Translations under genes and position numbers: made by a program
In this document: piece after piece, positions 34,225 through 42,381 of the stretch
How positions within the stretch are numbered: the first letter of the stretch is position 1
Layout: the number at the start of each line of letters is the position of its first letter
Notes under the pieces: model-generated
The model's database searches: none
What the model was told of the DNA's origin: nothing
What the model saw: the letters and a program-made list of their open reading frames with translations, nothing else
Assembly (NCBI RefSeq): GCF_020873895.1
Contig: NZ_JAHWGT010000004.1
Location: 1-64,000, forward strand
Direction: 5' to 3'
DNA length: 64,000 nucleotides
Source: Streptomyces sp. DH12
GTDB lineage: Bacteria > Actinomycetota > Actinomycetes > Streptomycetales > Streptomycetaceae

Positions 34225-35841
34225 ATGAACAGTCTCGACTGGGCCGTGCTCATCGGCTACTTCGGCGTGATGGTGGCCATCGGGCTCTGGTCGCACAGAC
34301 GCATCGACGACGTCGGGGACTTCTTCACCGCGGGCGGCCGCATGCCGTGGTGGCTCTCCGGCATCTCCCACCACATGTCCGGCTACAGCGCCGTCATGTT
34401 CACCGGCTACGCGGGCATCGCCTACACCTACGGCGTCACCTCGTACGTCACCTGGTCCCTCCCCATCGCCGTCGGCATCGCCATCGGCGCCCGGCTCTTC
34501 GCGCCGCGGCTCAACCGCCTCCGCTCCCGGCTGCGCGTCGCGTCCCCGCTGGAGTACCTGAAGAACCGGTACGACCTGCGCACCCAGCAGGCCCTCGCCT
34601 GGTCCGGGGTGCTGCTGAAGATCGTCGACGTCGGCGCCAAGTGGGCCGCCATCGCCACGCTGCTCTCCGTCTTCACCGGCATCTCCCTCAACCAGGGCAT
34701 CCTCATCACCGGCGTCGTCACGGGCGTGTACTGCACCGTCGGCGGACTGTGGGCCGACGCGCTCACCGAACTCGGCCAGTTCGTCATCCAGTTCTTCGCC
34801 GGCATCGCCATGCTCGTCGCCGTCCTCGCCGAGCTCGGCGGTGTCGGCGCGCTGTGGACGGTGTGGGACCGGCCGGAGCTCCAGGGCCACGCGGCACCCA
34901 CCGCAGGGCCGTACACGACGACCTTCCTGCTCGCGTACCTCTTCATCAAGACCTTCGAGTACAACGGCGGCATGTGGAACCAGGCGCAGCGCTACATGGC
35001 CACGCCCAGCGCCCGGGAGGCCACCCGGTCCGCGTGGCTGTCGGCGGCGCTGTGGCTCGTCTGGCCGCTCGTCCTCTTCTTCCCCATGTGGTGCGCGCCC
35101 CTGCTGGTCACGCCGGAGAAGCCCGACGCCTCCGACGCGTACGCGCTGATGACCGGCGAGCTGCTGCCGCACGGACTGCTCGGGCTGGTCGTCGTCGGCT
35201 TCTTCTCCCACACGATGGCGATGTGCTCCTCCGACGCCAACGCCATCGCGGCCGTCTTCACCCGGGACATCGCCCCCGTCCTGTCGAAGGCCGCGCGCGG
35301 CTGGTCCCACCGGGCGGCGCTGCTCGCCGCCCGGTGGTCGACCGTCGCGTTCCTCGCGCTGTCGATGGGCATCGCCACCCAGGTCGACTCGCCCGCCTTC
35401 AAAGACATCATCACCGTCGTCATCAAGTGGGTGGCCGGGCTGATGGGCCCCATCGCCATCCCGTTCATGCTGGGCCTGCTGCGGCCCTTCCGCCGCTCCG
35501 GCCCGACCGCCGCGCTCGTCTCCTGGGCCGCCGGGCTCGTCGCCTTCTGGCTCACCAACTACGGCCTCGACGGCGTCGAACTCCAGGTCCAGATCGTCTC
35601 GCCGGTCGCCACGTCGCTCGTCCTGTACGTCCTGCTCGGCCACCTCAAGCCCGAGGACACCCCCGAGCGGGACGCCGTGCTGGACCGGATCAACACCGAG
35701 GCCGACGGCGCCGGCACCGGATCGCCCGATGCCGGGTCGCCCGGCCCCGGGTCCTCTGACGCCGGGACGCCCGACGCGGGCCCGCCCGGTGCCGGATCGC
35801 CCGATGCCGGATCGCCGGCCGGCGTTCAGCCGCGCGGGTAG
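34225..35841 (+). CDS. Sodium:solute symporter (SSS family)
   Basis: A 538-residue secondary transporter that uses the sodium gradient to import a solute. It has about 13 membrane segments. DWAVLIGYFGVMVAIGLWSHRRIDDVGDFFTAGGRMPWWLSG is the family's N-terminal signature, with the unwound first helix and the GGR motif. GFFSHTMAMCSSDANAIAAVFTRDI matches the conserved helix-8 sodium-site region. The last 45 residues are a GSPDAG-like repeat tail. The ATG at 34225 has GGAGGGGG upstream. The 3' end overlaps the convergent hydrolase by 16 bp. The substrate is unknown. Confidence 0.9.
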   Translation: MNSLDWAVLIGYFGVMVAIGLWSHRRIDDVGDFFTAGGRMPWWLSGISHHMSGYSAVMFTGYAGIAYTYGVTSYVTWSLPIAVGIAIGARLFAPRLNRLRSRLRVASPLEYLKNRYDLRTQQALAWSGVLLKIVDVGAKWAAIATLLSVFTGISLNQGILITGVVTGVYCTVGGLWADALTELGQFVIQFFAGIAMLVAVLAELGGVGALWTVWDRPELQGHAAPTAGPYTTTFLLAYLFIKTFEYNGGMWNQAQRYMATPSAREATRSAWLSAALWLVWPLVLFFPMWCAPLLVTPEKPDASDAYALMTGELLPHGLLGLVVVGFFSHTMAMCSSDANAIAAVFTRDIAPVLSKAARGWSHRAALLAARWSTVAFLALSMGIATQVDSPAFKDIITVVIKWVAGLMGPIAIPFMLGLLRPFRRSGPTAALVSWAAGLVAFWLTNYGLDGVELQVQIVSPVATSLVLYVLLGHLKPEDTPERDAVLDRINTEADGAGTGSPDAGSPGPGSSDAGTPDAGPPGAGSPDAGSPAGVQPRG

Positions 35842-36947
35842 CGGGCCAGCCAGCCCGGCGACGCCGCCGACGGGCCGTGCAGCGCCGGGCCCTGCGTCAT
35901 CTCCAGGGCGAAGTCGTCCGCCAGCTCCAGCACCGTGGCCCGCCCCTCCAACTCGGCCAGCCAGGCCGGCGGCAGGGCGGTCTCCCCGTGCAACGCCCCC
36001 AGCAGGGCCCCGGCGAGCGTGCCCGTCACCTCCGACGGTCCGTCGTGGTTCACCGCCAGGCGCAGCCCGTGCGGCACGTCCTCGGCGACCAGCGCGCAGT
36101 ACACGGCGATCCCCAGGGCGTCCTCCGACACCTCCCCGTCCGTGTCGCCCAGCGACGCGATCCGGTCCGGGCCCGGCACGCCCTCGCGCACCGCGGCGAC
36201 CGCCCGCTCCAGGGCGGCGGCCACCGGCTCGTGACCGGGCCGCTCGGGCAGCTGCGCCAGCGCGCCGCGCACCGCCGACTCCACGTCGAGGCCCCGCGCC
36301 ACCCCGTGCACCACCACCGCGTACGCGCCGGCGGCCAGGTACGCCGCCGGGTGGCCGTGCGTCTGCGCGGCGCACTCCACCGCCAACTGGCACACCAGGT
36401 GCGGCTCCCAGCCCACCAGCAGCCCGAACGGCGCCGACCGGACCAGGGCGCCGGCGTCCCGCGCCGACGGGTTCTTCGGCGCGGCCGGCGTGCCGAGGAC
36501 CTCGTCGCCCAGCCCCGTCAGGCAGGCGAGGGGCGGATCGCGGCGGGTGTACAGCCACTCCTGCGCGGCCAGCCAGCCGTTGTCCTTGCGCCGCTCGTCC
36601 GGGCCCCAGTCCCGCTGGGTGGCCGCCCACCGCAGGTAGGCGCGGTGCAGGTCGGTCGGCGGGTGCCAGGCGCCGGTGTCCCGGCGCACCTGGGCGCGTA
36701 TCAGCCCGTCGACGGTGAACAGGCCCAGCTGGGTGGCGTACGTGACGGCGCCGCGCCGGCCGTGGGCCGGCACCAGGTCCGTCAGGCCGTCCGCGCCGTG
36801 CAGCTCGCGGATCGTCTCCACCGGCAGGCGGGACACGCCCGCGCCGAGCGCGTCGCCGATCGCGCCGCCCAGCAGGCAGCCCCGCACCCGGGCGCGGAAG
36901 TCCTGCTGCTCGGCCCGGCCCCAGACGGTCGCCGCTGTGGTACTCAC
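35826..36947 (-). CDS. ADP-ribosylglycohydrolase family protein
   Basis: A 373-residue member of the DraG/ARH family, which remove ADP-ribose from proteins or nucleic acids with a two-metal centre. FRARVRGCLLGGAIGDALGAG is the family's N-terminal helix with the metal-binding Asp. DALGIAVYCAL and NHDGPSEVTGTLAGALLGALHG is the C-terminal metal site (the DxDS-type position reads DGPS here). The enzyme lies alone and convergent with the symporter. Whether it acts on protein, DNA or free ADP-ribose cannot be told. Confidence 0.88.
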   Translation of the reverse strand: MSTTAATVWGRAEQQDFRARVRGCLLGGAIGDALGAGVSRLPVETIRELHGADGLTDLVPAHGRRGAVTYATQLGLFTVDGLIRAQVRRDTGAWHPPTDLHRAYLRWAATQRDWGPDERRKDNGWLAAQEWLYTRRDPPLACLTGLGDEVLGTPAAPKNPSARDAGALVRSAPFGLLVGWEPHLVCQLAVECAAQTHGHPAAYLAAGAYAVVVHGVARGLDVESAVRGALAQLPERPGHEPVAAALERAVAAVREGVPGPDRIASLGDTDGEVSEDALGIAVYCALVAEDVPHGLRLAVNHDGPSEVTGTLAGALLGALHGETALPPAWLAELEGRATVLELADDFALEMTQGPALHGPSAASPGWLARYPRG

Positions 36948-37053
36948 CGACAGGCCTCCCCCACGACATGGCTCCGGCGCAGCACTGTAATCGAACGGGT
37001 GCCGGGCGCCGAGGGCCGTCCGCGCGACGGACGACGGTTATTCGCCGCGCGCC

Positions 37054-37134
37054 GGGAACTCGCACGGGGGATCCTCCGACTACCTGTCCGGGGTCGTTTT
37101 CGGCCCGCTTCGGAAAGACGAGTCAGGAGTTCCC
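37054..37134 (+). promoter_or_regulatory. Stem that masks the ribosome-binding site of the importer operon
   Basis: GGGAACTC at 37054-37061 is exactly complementary to GAGTTCCC at 37127-37134, and the latter contains the GGAG Shine-Dalgarno of the substrate-binding protein gene. A 65-base loop separates them. Just before the 3' arm the sequence AGTCAGGAG matches the core of the B12 box of cobalamin riboswitches, but the remaining riboswitch landmarks are not clear. It may be a translational switch. Confidence 0.45.
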
Positions 37135-37135
37135 C

Positions 37136-38209
37136 ATGCAGCGTCGTTCGTGGTGCGGTACCGCCGCCCTCCTGGCGTTCGCCGCGGTCGGCTGCGGGAC
37201 CGCCGACAGCGGATCGGCTGAGCCCGCCGCGGCCGGCGGCGCGGGCGGCGCCGGCTACCCCGTCGAGGTGACGGACTGCGAGGGCGGGAAGACGACGTTC
37301 ACCGCGGCCCCGCAGAAGATCGTCACAAGCAACGCCTCCAGCCTGGAGCTGCTGCTGCGCCTCGGCGTCGGCGACAAGGTCGTCGGCACCGGCTTCCCGC
37401 CCGCCAAGGGCTCCCTCCCCGCCGAACTGGACGGCCGGGCGCAGCAGGTGAAGGTCCTCAGCGACAGCGTCATCCCCAAGGAGAAACTGCTCGGCTCCGG
37501 CGCCGACCTCTACATCGACACCTTCGCCTCGGTGAACCGCGGCGGCCACGGCATGGGCGACGTGCCGACGGAGAAGGAGTTCGAGACCGTCGGCATCAAG
37601 CACGTCTACCTCAAGTCCACCGCCTGCTCGGCCTCCGCGAAGGGCCCCGTGACCGACCTCGGCAAGGTGACGGAGGACATCCGGACACTCGGCGCCATCA
37701 CCGGTACGTCGGCGAAGGCCACCGCGCTCGTCGACGAGATGAACCGGAAGGTCGACGACGTCCGCAAGGCCGTCGGCGGGACACCGGAGAAGGACCGGCC
37801 CACGTACTTCTTCTTCGACTACGACGCCGGCACCAAGCAGCCCATCGCCGTGTGCAACCGGCAGATCGCCAACGCGGTGATCTCCCTGGCCGGTGCCCGG
37901 AACGTCTTCGCCGACTGCGACGCCACGTTCAAGCCGGTTGGCTGGGAGGACGTCGTCGCGGCGGACCCGGACTGGATCCAGCTCGCCGTCCGCAACCGCG
38001 GCAGCGCCGCCGAGACGGAGAAGGCGTACGACGAGGCCCGCGCCTGGCTGCGGGGCAACGCCGCGACCAGCGGGCTGAAGGCCGTCAAGGAGGACAGGTT
38101 CCTCAGGATCGGGTCCGAGGTCACGACCATCGCGGGTGTGCGGAACGCCGACACCGTGCACCGCATCGCCGCGACCCTGTACCCCGGCAAGGTGAAGGCC
38201 GACCGCTGA
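37136..38209 (+). CDS. ABC importer substrate-binding lipoprotein (FecB/BtuF type)
   Basis: A 357-residue class III binding protein for a metal-chelate or corrinoid. The signal ends in lipobox AAVGC (Cys about 20), followed by a Gly/Ala-rich spacer and the Peripla_BP_2 domain (KIVTSNASSLELLLRLGVGDKVVGTG...; WEDVVAADPDWIQLAV). Related proteins import iron-siderophores, haem, cobalamin or, in actinobacteria, possibly F420-0. The sequence alone does not separate these. It heads a three-gene importer operon (1-bp and 4-bp overlaps with the next genes) and has a possible RNA switch over its ribosome-binding site (AGGAG, six bases before the ATG). Confidence 0.88.
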   Translation: MQRRSWCGTAALLAFAAVGCGTADSGSAEPAAAGGAGGAGYPVEVTDCEGGKTTFTAAPQKIVTSNASSLELLLRLGVGDKVVGTGFPPAKGSLPAELDGRAQQVKVLSDSVIPKEKLLGSGADLYIDTFASVNRGGHGMGDVPTEKEFETVGIKHVYLKSTACSASAKGPVTDLGKVTEDIRTLGAITGTSAKATALVDEMNRKVDDVRKAVGGTPEKDRPTYFFFDYDAGTKQPIAVCNRQIANAVISLAGARNVFADCDATFKPVGWEDVVAADPDWIQLAVRNRGSAAETEKAYDEARAWLRGNAATSGLKAVKEDRFLRIGSEVTTIAGVRNADTVHRIAATLYPGKVKADR

Positions 38210-39345
38210 TGCCCACGAAGGAGGCCACGGCCGGGAGCCCGCCCGCGGCCGGGGGACCGGCGCGCGGACCGGCCCCCGGCGGGGCCGCCGGGCAGGACAC
38301 CGCGAAGACGGCCGGCGTGCGCCACGTGCCCGCCGGCGTCCTCGCGGCCGTCCTCGGCGCGGCGCTGCTCGCCGCGCTGACGTTCGCCGTGGCCTGGGGG
38401 TCGACGGACGTCCCGCCCCGCGAGGTGTGGTCCGTGGTGCTGCGCCGGCTCTCCGGCGAGGCGCCCCGGCCCGGCACGTCCGACCTGATCGTCTGGCAGC
38501 TGCGGCTGCCGCGCGCCCTGCTGGCCGCCGTGGTCGGCGCGGGCCTCGGCCTGATCGGCACGGCCGTGCAGGCGCTCGTGCGCAACCCGCTCGCCGACCC
38601 GTACCTGCTGGGCATCTCCAGCGGCGCGTCGCTCGGCGCGGTGGGCGCGCTGGTGCTCGGGCTGGGCGCGGGCGGCGCGCTGGGCCTCGGGGTGTCGGGC
38701 GCCGCCTTCGTCGGGGCGCTCGCCACGTTCGCGCTGGTGTGGCTGATCGCCCGGCGCGGGGGCAGCTTCTCACCGCTGCGGCTGGTCCTCGCCGGGGTGG
38801 GCATCGGGCAGTTCCTCACCGGGTTCACCAGCTACCTGGTGCTGCGGGCCGGTGACGAGCAGCAGACGCAGGGCGTGCTGTTCTGGCTGATGGGCAGCCT
38901 CGGCGGGGCGAGCTGGGAGACCCTGGCCGTGCCGGCGCTGGCCGTGCCGGTGGCGCTGCTGCTGCTCCAGGCGCGGTCCCGGCCGCTGAACACGATGATG
39001 ATGGGCGACGAGACGGCCGCGGGGCTCGGCGTGAGCCCGGCCCGGCTGCGGCGCGAGCTGTTCGTGGTGACGAGCGTCCTCACCGGGATCCTGGTCGCCG
39101 TCTCCGGGGCGATCGCCTTCGTCGGCCTGATGGTGCCGCACGCCTGCCGCCTCCTCGTCGGCGCCGACCACCGCCGGCTGCTGCCGGTGTCCGCCCTGTT
39201 CGGCGCGGTGCTGCTGGTCGTCGTCGACCTGGTCTGCCGCGTCGCCCTGGACGGCGAGGAGCTGCCGGTGGGCGTCGTCACCTCGCTGATCGGCGCGCCC
39301 GCGCTGCTCTACCTGCTCGACCGGCGCCTCGGGAGGACCGCGTGA
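38209..39345 (+). CDS. ABC importer permease, FecCD/BtuC family
   Basis: A 378-residue permease with about ten membrane helices after a polar 40-residue N-terminus. RLPRALLAAVVGAGLGLIGTAVQALVRNPLADPYLLGISSGASLGA is the classic FecCD segment, and GDETAAGLGVSP is the coupling-helix region that contacts the ATPase. Its ATG overlaps the TGA of the binding-protein gene (TGATG), and its stop overlaps the ATPase start. Confidence 0.93.
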   Translation: MPTKEATAGSPPAAGGPARGPAPGGAAGQDTAKTAGVRHVPAGVLAAVLGAALLAALTFAVAWGSTDVPPREVWSVVLRRLSGEAPRPGTSDLIVWQLRLPRALLAAVVGAGLGLIGTAVQALVRNPLADPYLLGISSGASLGAVGALVLGLGAGGALGLGVSGAAFVGALATFALVWLIARRGGSFSPLRLVLAGVGIGQFLTGFTSYLVLRAGDEQQTQGVLFWLMGSLGGASWETLAVPALAVPVALLLLQARSRPLNTMMMGDETAAGLGVSPARLRRELFVVTSVLTGILVAVSGAIAFVGLMVPHACRLLVGADHRRLLPVSALFGAVLLVVVDLVCRVALDGEELPVGVVTSLIGAPALLYLLDRRLGRTA

Positions 39346-40226
39346 ACGTCTCCGTCGAGGAGTTGAGCGTCGCCTACGCGGGCCGGGCCGTCGTGTCCGG
39401 CGTGCACCTCGTCGCGGGCGACGGCGAGATCGCCGGTCTCGTCGGGCCCAACGGCAGCGGCAAGTCCAGCGTCCTGCGGACCGTGTACCGGCACCTGAAG
39501 CCGGCGGCGGGCCGGGTCCTGGTCGACGGCCGCGACGTGTGGGACCTGTCACCGGCGCAGGCGGCACGGCAGGTGGCGGCGCTGCCGCAGGAACGGACCA
39601 GCGACTTCGAGCTGACGGTCGGCGACATCGTCATGATGGGCCGCACCCCGTACAAGGGGCCGTTCGCCGGGGACAGCGCCACCGACCGGGCCGTGGTGGC
39701 GCGGGCGCTGGAGCAGGTCGGCATGGCGCAGGCCCGCAACCGCTCCTTCTCGGCGCTGTCCGGCGGCGAGCGCCAACGCGTCCTGCTGGCTCGGGCGTTG
39801 GCGCAGGACCCGGACGTGCTGGTGCTGGACGAGCCGACCAACCACCTCGACGTGCTGCACCAGGTGGAGCTCCTCGCGCTGCTGCGCGAGCAGCGCCGCA
39901 CCACCCTGGTGTCGCTGCACGACCTGAACGCCGCGGCGTCGGTCTGCGACCGGCTGCACGTGCTGCACCAGGGGCGGGTGGTGGCGTCGGGGACGCCGCA
40001 CGAGGTGCTGACGCCGGAGCTGCTCGCCGAGGTGTTCGGGGTGCGGGCGGCCGTGGTGGAGCACCCGCTGACGGGCGATCCGCTGATCGCGTTCGACCAC
40101 CGTTCACCGGCCGGGGCAGCGGCCGGGACGGTGGCCGGGGACGTCTCCGCGCCGGCGGCCCGGCCGGCGGCGGCGACCCCGGCCGGTCCCCCTCCGGGAG
40201 TGACGGAACCGGAGCGGGTGCCCTGA
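39342..40226 (+). CDS. ABC importer ATP-binding protein (FecE/BtuD type)
   Basis: A 294-residue ATPase. Walker A is GPNGSGKSS, the Q-loop follows LPQE, the signature is LSGGERQRV, Walker B is VLVLDEPTNHLD and the H-loop is VSLHDLN. The N-terminal half is typical of iron-chelate/cobalamin importers (GEIAGLVGPNGSGKSSVLRTVYRHLKP). A 40-residue Pro/Ala tail is extra. The GTG start overlaps the permease stop by four bases (GTGA). Confidence 0.95.
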   Translation: MNVSVEELSVAYAGRAVVSGVHLVAGDGEIAGLVGPNGSGKSSVLRTVYRHLKPAAGRVLVDGRDVWDLSPAQAARQVAALPQERTSDFELTVGDIVMMGRTPYKGPFAGDSATDRAVVARALEQVGMAQARNRSFSALSGGERQRVLLARALAQDPDVLVLDEPTNHLDVLHQVELLALLREQRRTTLVSLHDLNAAASVCDRLHVLHQGRVVASGTPHEVLTPELLAEVFGVRAAVVEHPLTGDPLIAFDHRSPAGAAAGTVAGDVSAPAARPAAATPAGPPPGVTEPERVP

Positions 40227-40330
40227 CGGGCGGCGAGGGGCCGCCCTTGGCAGAGGGCGGCCCCCCGGGGGACCAACGCGGAGAAGACGAGAAGGAAGAG
40301 GAGGTGGACGGGGTGAACGGTGCGGCGGAG

Positions 40331-41128
40331 CTACGCGGTGTGGCCGGCGGGCGCCCCGTCCAGCGCTCCCGCGGCGCGCGCCCTCATGGTGGCCAGCACG
40401 TCGTCGCGGTGGTAGAAGACGCGGCGGCCGTTCTTGTGGCGGCGCCAGCGGTGGGTGTTGGCCAGCCAGTACACCGTGCCGGAGGCGATGCGCCAGCCGA
40501 CGGCGATGTCCTGCGCGGTCAGCCCGGCGGCCCCGCGGCCGGGGCGCGCGGGTGCCTCGTGCAGGGTGTGCCACAGCTCCGGCGTCCAGGTGTGCCCGCG
40601 CTCGACGGAGCACGTGATGGCCGCCCGGCCCGACGGGGCGCCGGAGCCGAGGTGCGCGACGAGCGTGCCGTGGCAGCCGGGCCGCACGCACGGGCCGACC
40701 ACCATGCGGCGGTCGGTGCGGCCGGACAGCTCGGACCAGGCGGACTTGACCAGTTCGTCGGTCTCGGCCACGAGGTCCCCCGCCGCGTCGTGGCCGGCCA
40801 GCCAGCCCGCGTGGTGGCCGAGGAAGGCGAGGAGCGCGACGGTGTTGCGGGTGGGGGCCTGCACACCCCGTTCCTCCCGGACCACCGCCGCCCAACTCGC
40901 CAGCACGCCGCGTATTCGGTCCCTCAGGTCCACGGCGTGGGTGTTGAGCGGGATGCCGGGCGCGCCGCGTTCCCTGACCCGCTCGACCACCCCCCGCGAG
41001 GCCCTGGACGAGGCGAGGGAGTGCGTCAGTTCGTTGTAGAGCTCTCCGAGCGCCACCAGGTTCCTGGTGATCCGCCGGCGGGTCACCTGGGTGCTCGGGT
41101 TATGGGTGGGAATAGCGGCACATGGCAT
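40331..41128 (-). CDS. Streptomyces helix-turn-helix protein of unknown role
   Basis: A 265-residue protein with a helical N-terminus, a central CVRPGCHGTLVAHLGSGAPS region and ITCSVERGHTW (three cysteines and two histidines that could bind zinc), and a C-terminal HTH/excisionase-like segment (LTAQDIAVGWRIASGTVYWLANTHRWRRHKNGRRVFYHRDDVLAT). Such proteins are often phage-derived or regulatory. The ATG at 41128 has AGAGGA upstream. It sits immediately left of the biosynthetic cluster and is divergent from it, so it could be a regulator, but nothing proves that. Confidence 0.65.
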   Translation of the reverse strand: MPCAAIPTHNPSTQVTRRRITRNLVALGELYNELTHSLASSRASRGVVERVRERGAPGIPLNTHAVDLRDRIRGVLASWAAVVREERGVQAPTRNTVALLAFLGHHAGWLAGHDAAGDLVAETDELVKSAWSELSGRTDRRMVVGPCVRPGCHGTLVAHLGSGAPSGRAAITCSVERGHTWTPELWHTLHEAPARPGRGAAGLTAQDIAVGWRIASGTVYWLANTHRWRRHKNGRRVFYHRDDVLATMRARAAGALDGAPAGHTA

Positions 41129-41678
41129 GGGGCATCCTCTGCGAGCGTATGACGACGGCATCAATGAGCCTGCGGGTCCCCACTACCAGGTCGATACCAT
41201 TCCGTTCCCGCCCGTCGGCGGCCCCGGCCGGCCCTTGACAAAAACCCCCGCACGCCAAGAAGATGGGCGTCAGGTTGGTGTTTCATGCCCGCTTCGGGCA
41301 GCACCTCCGGGGGGCTTCGCGTTTTCCGCGTAAACACCGCGTAAAAACCGGTGTCGATCCGCGCTGAACCGCACCGAACCGCGCTCCTCTGAAATGCAAT
41401 GCGCTCATCTGCCCAGCTCAGCTGGGTTGTTCGGCATGCCCAAGGGCACTCTCGGCACCATTCGCCCTTCCCCGGCACGACGCCCCCGCGGTCCCACCAG
41501 GCGGCACCACGTCATCGGCGCGCCCCTTTGACGTGCGCCCGCCGGGCGGTTCGATCTCCGTGGCCGGAAACAGCCGTACGAGCGGTATTGGTAATTCCGC
41601 CGCACCCCGCACCCCCATCGAGGAATTGAGGCCGACATCACTACGCGCACGGAAACCACGGAAACCGGTCTGCGGTCC
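41129..41678 (+). promoter_or_regulatory. Non-coding leader of the biosynthetic cluster
   Basis: No gene is supported in 550 bases. TTGACA (41235-41240) is a consensus -35, with GAAGAT or AAGAAG at the right distance as a weak -10. Downstream are TGCCCG-ctt-CGGGCA (41286-41300), two CCGCGTAAA words (41327 onward) and CCCAGCT-c-AGCTGGG (41412-41426), an operator-like palindrome. A long untranslated leader ahead of the rightward operon is likely. Confidence 0.55.
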
Positions 41679-42350
41679 GTGGACACGGTCCTTTTCGATC
41701 TCGACGGCACGCTGGTCGACACGCTGGACGACATCGTCCGCGCGGTCAACACCGCGCTGCGCGACCACGGCCTGCCCGCCCTGACCCGCCCGGAGGTCCG
41801 AGGCCGCGTGGGCGAGGGCGGCACGGCCCTCGTCGACGCCTCCGTCCGCGCGTCGGGGCGCGACGTGGGGCCCGCGGTCGTGGCCCGGGTGCAGGAGGCC
41901 TACCTGGCGGGGTACGCCGCCTCCCCCGCCGAGGAGTCCCGGCCGTACCCGGGGGCGGAGGAACTGCTGACCCGGCTGCGGGCGGCGGGCGTCCGCACCG
42001 CGCTGTGCACCAACAAGGCCGGCGGCGTCACCCACGCCCTGCTCGGGGCGCTCGGCCTCGACGGCGCGTTCGACGCCGTGGTGACGGGGGACGACCCGGT
42101 CGGCCGCAAGCCGTCGCCGGAGCCGCTGCACCACGCGCTGAAGCTGGCCGGCGGCTCGACCGGCCTGATGGTCGGCGACAGCCGGCACGACCTCGCCGCC
42201 GCGGCGTCCGCCGGCATGCCCGCGGCGTGGGTCGGCTTCGGGTACGGCCGGCCCGACCCCGGGCAGGCACCCGACTTCGAACTGCCCCGCCTCGACGCGC
42301 TGGAGGCCGCGGCACGCGCCGCCGGCCTCCACCTGCGCGCCACCCGATGA
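41679..42350 (+). CDS. HAD phosphatase, phosphoglycolate-phosphatase-like
   Basis: A 223-residue HAD hydrolase. Motif I is VLFDLDGTLVDT, motif II LCTNKAGG, motif III lysine in GRKPSPEP and motif IV VGDSRHDLAAA. The all-helical cap (residues 15-80) is of the phosphoglycolate phosphatase type. The GTG at 41679 puts motif I at the N-terminus but has no obvious ribosome-binding site. The frame stays open to about 41,620 without a normal start codon. It lies 31 bp ahead of the isonitrile synthase, so a dephosphorylation step in the pathway is possible, although a housekeeping role is not excluded. Confidence 0.88.
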   Translation: MDTVLFDLDGTLVDTLDDIVRAVNTALRDHGLPALTRPEVRGRVGEGGTALVDASVRASGRDVGPAVVARVQEAYLAGYAASPAEESRPYPGAEELLTRLRAAGVRTALCTNKAGGVTHALLGALGLDGAFDAVVTGDDPVGRKPSPEPLHHALKLAGGSTGLMVGDSRHDLAAAASAGMPAAWVGFGYGRPDPGQAPDFELPRLDALEAAARAAGLHLRATR

Positions 42351-42381
42351 CCGCACCCACCCATCCCTCAAGGAGGGAACG

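Noticed and set aside
36948-37135. A definite cobalamin riboswitch
   Set aside because: Only a B12-box-like core and an RBS-masking stem are visible. The other conserved helices of the class could not be recognised by eye.
41399-41629. A 76-codon plus-strand frame in the cluster leader
   Set aside because: There is no Shine-Dalgarno sequence and no protein-like pattern, and it overlaps the palindrome.
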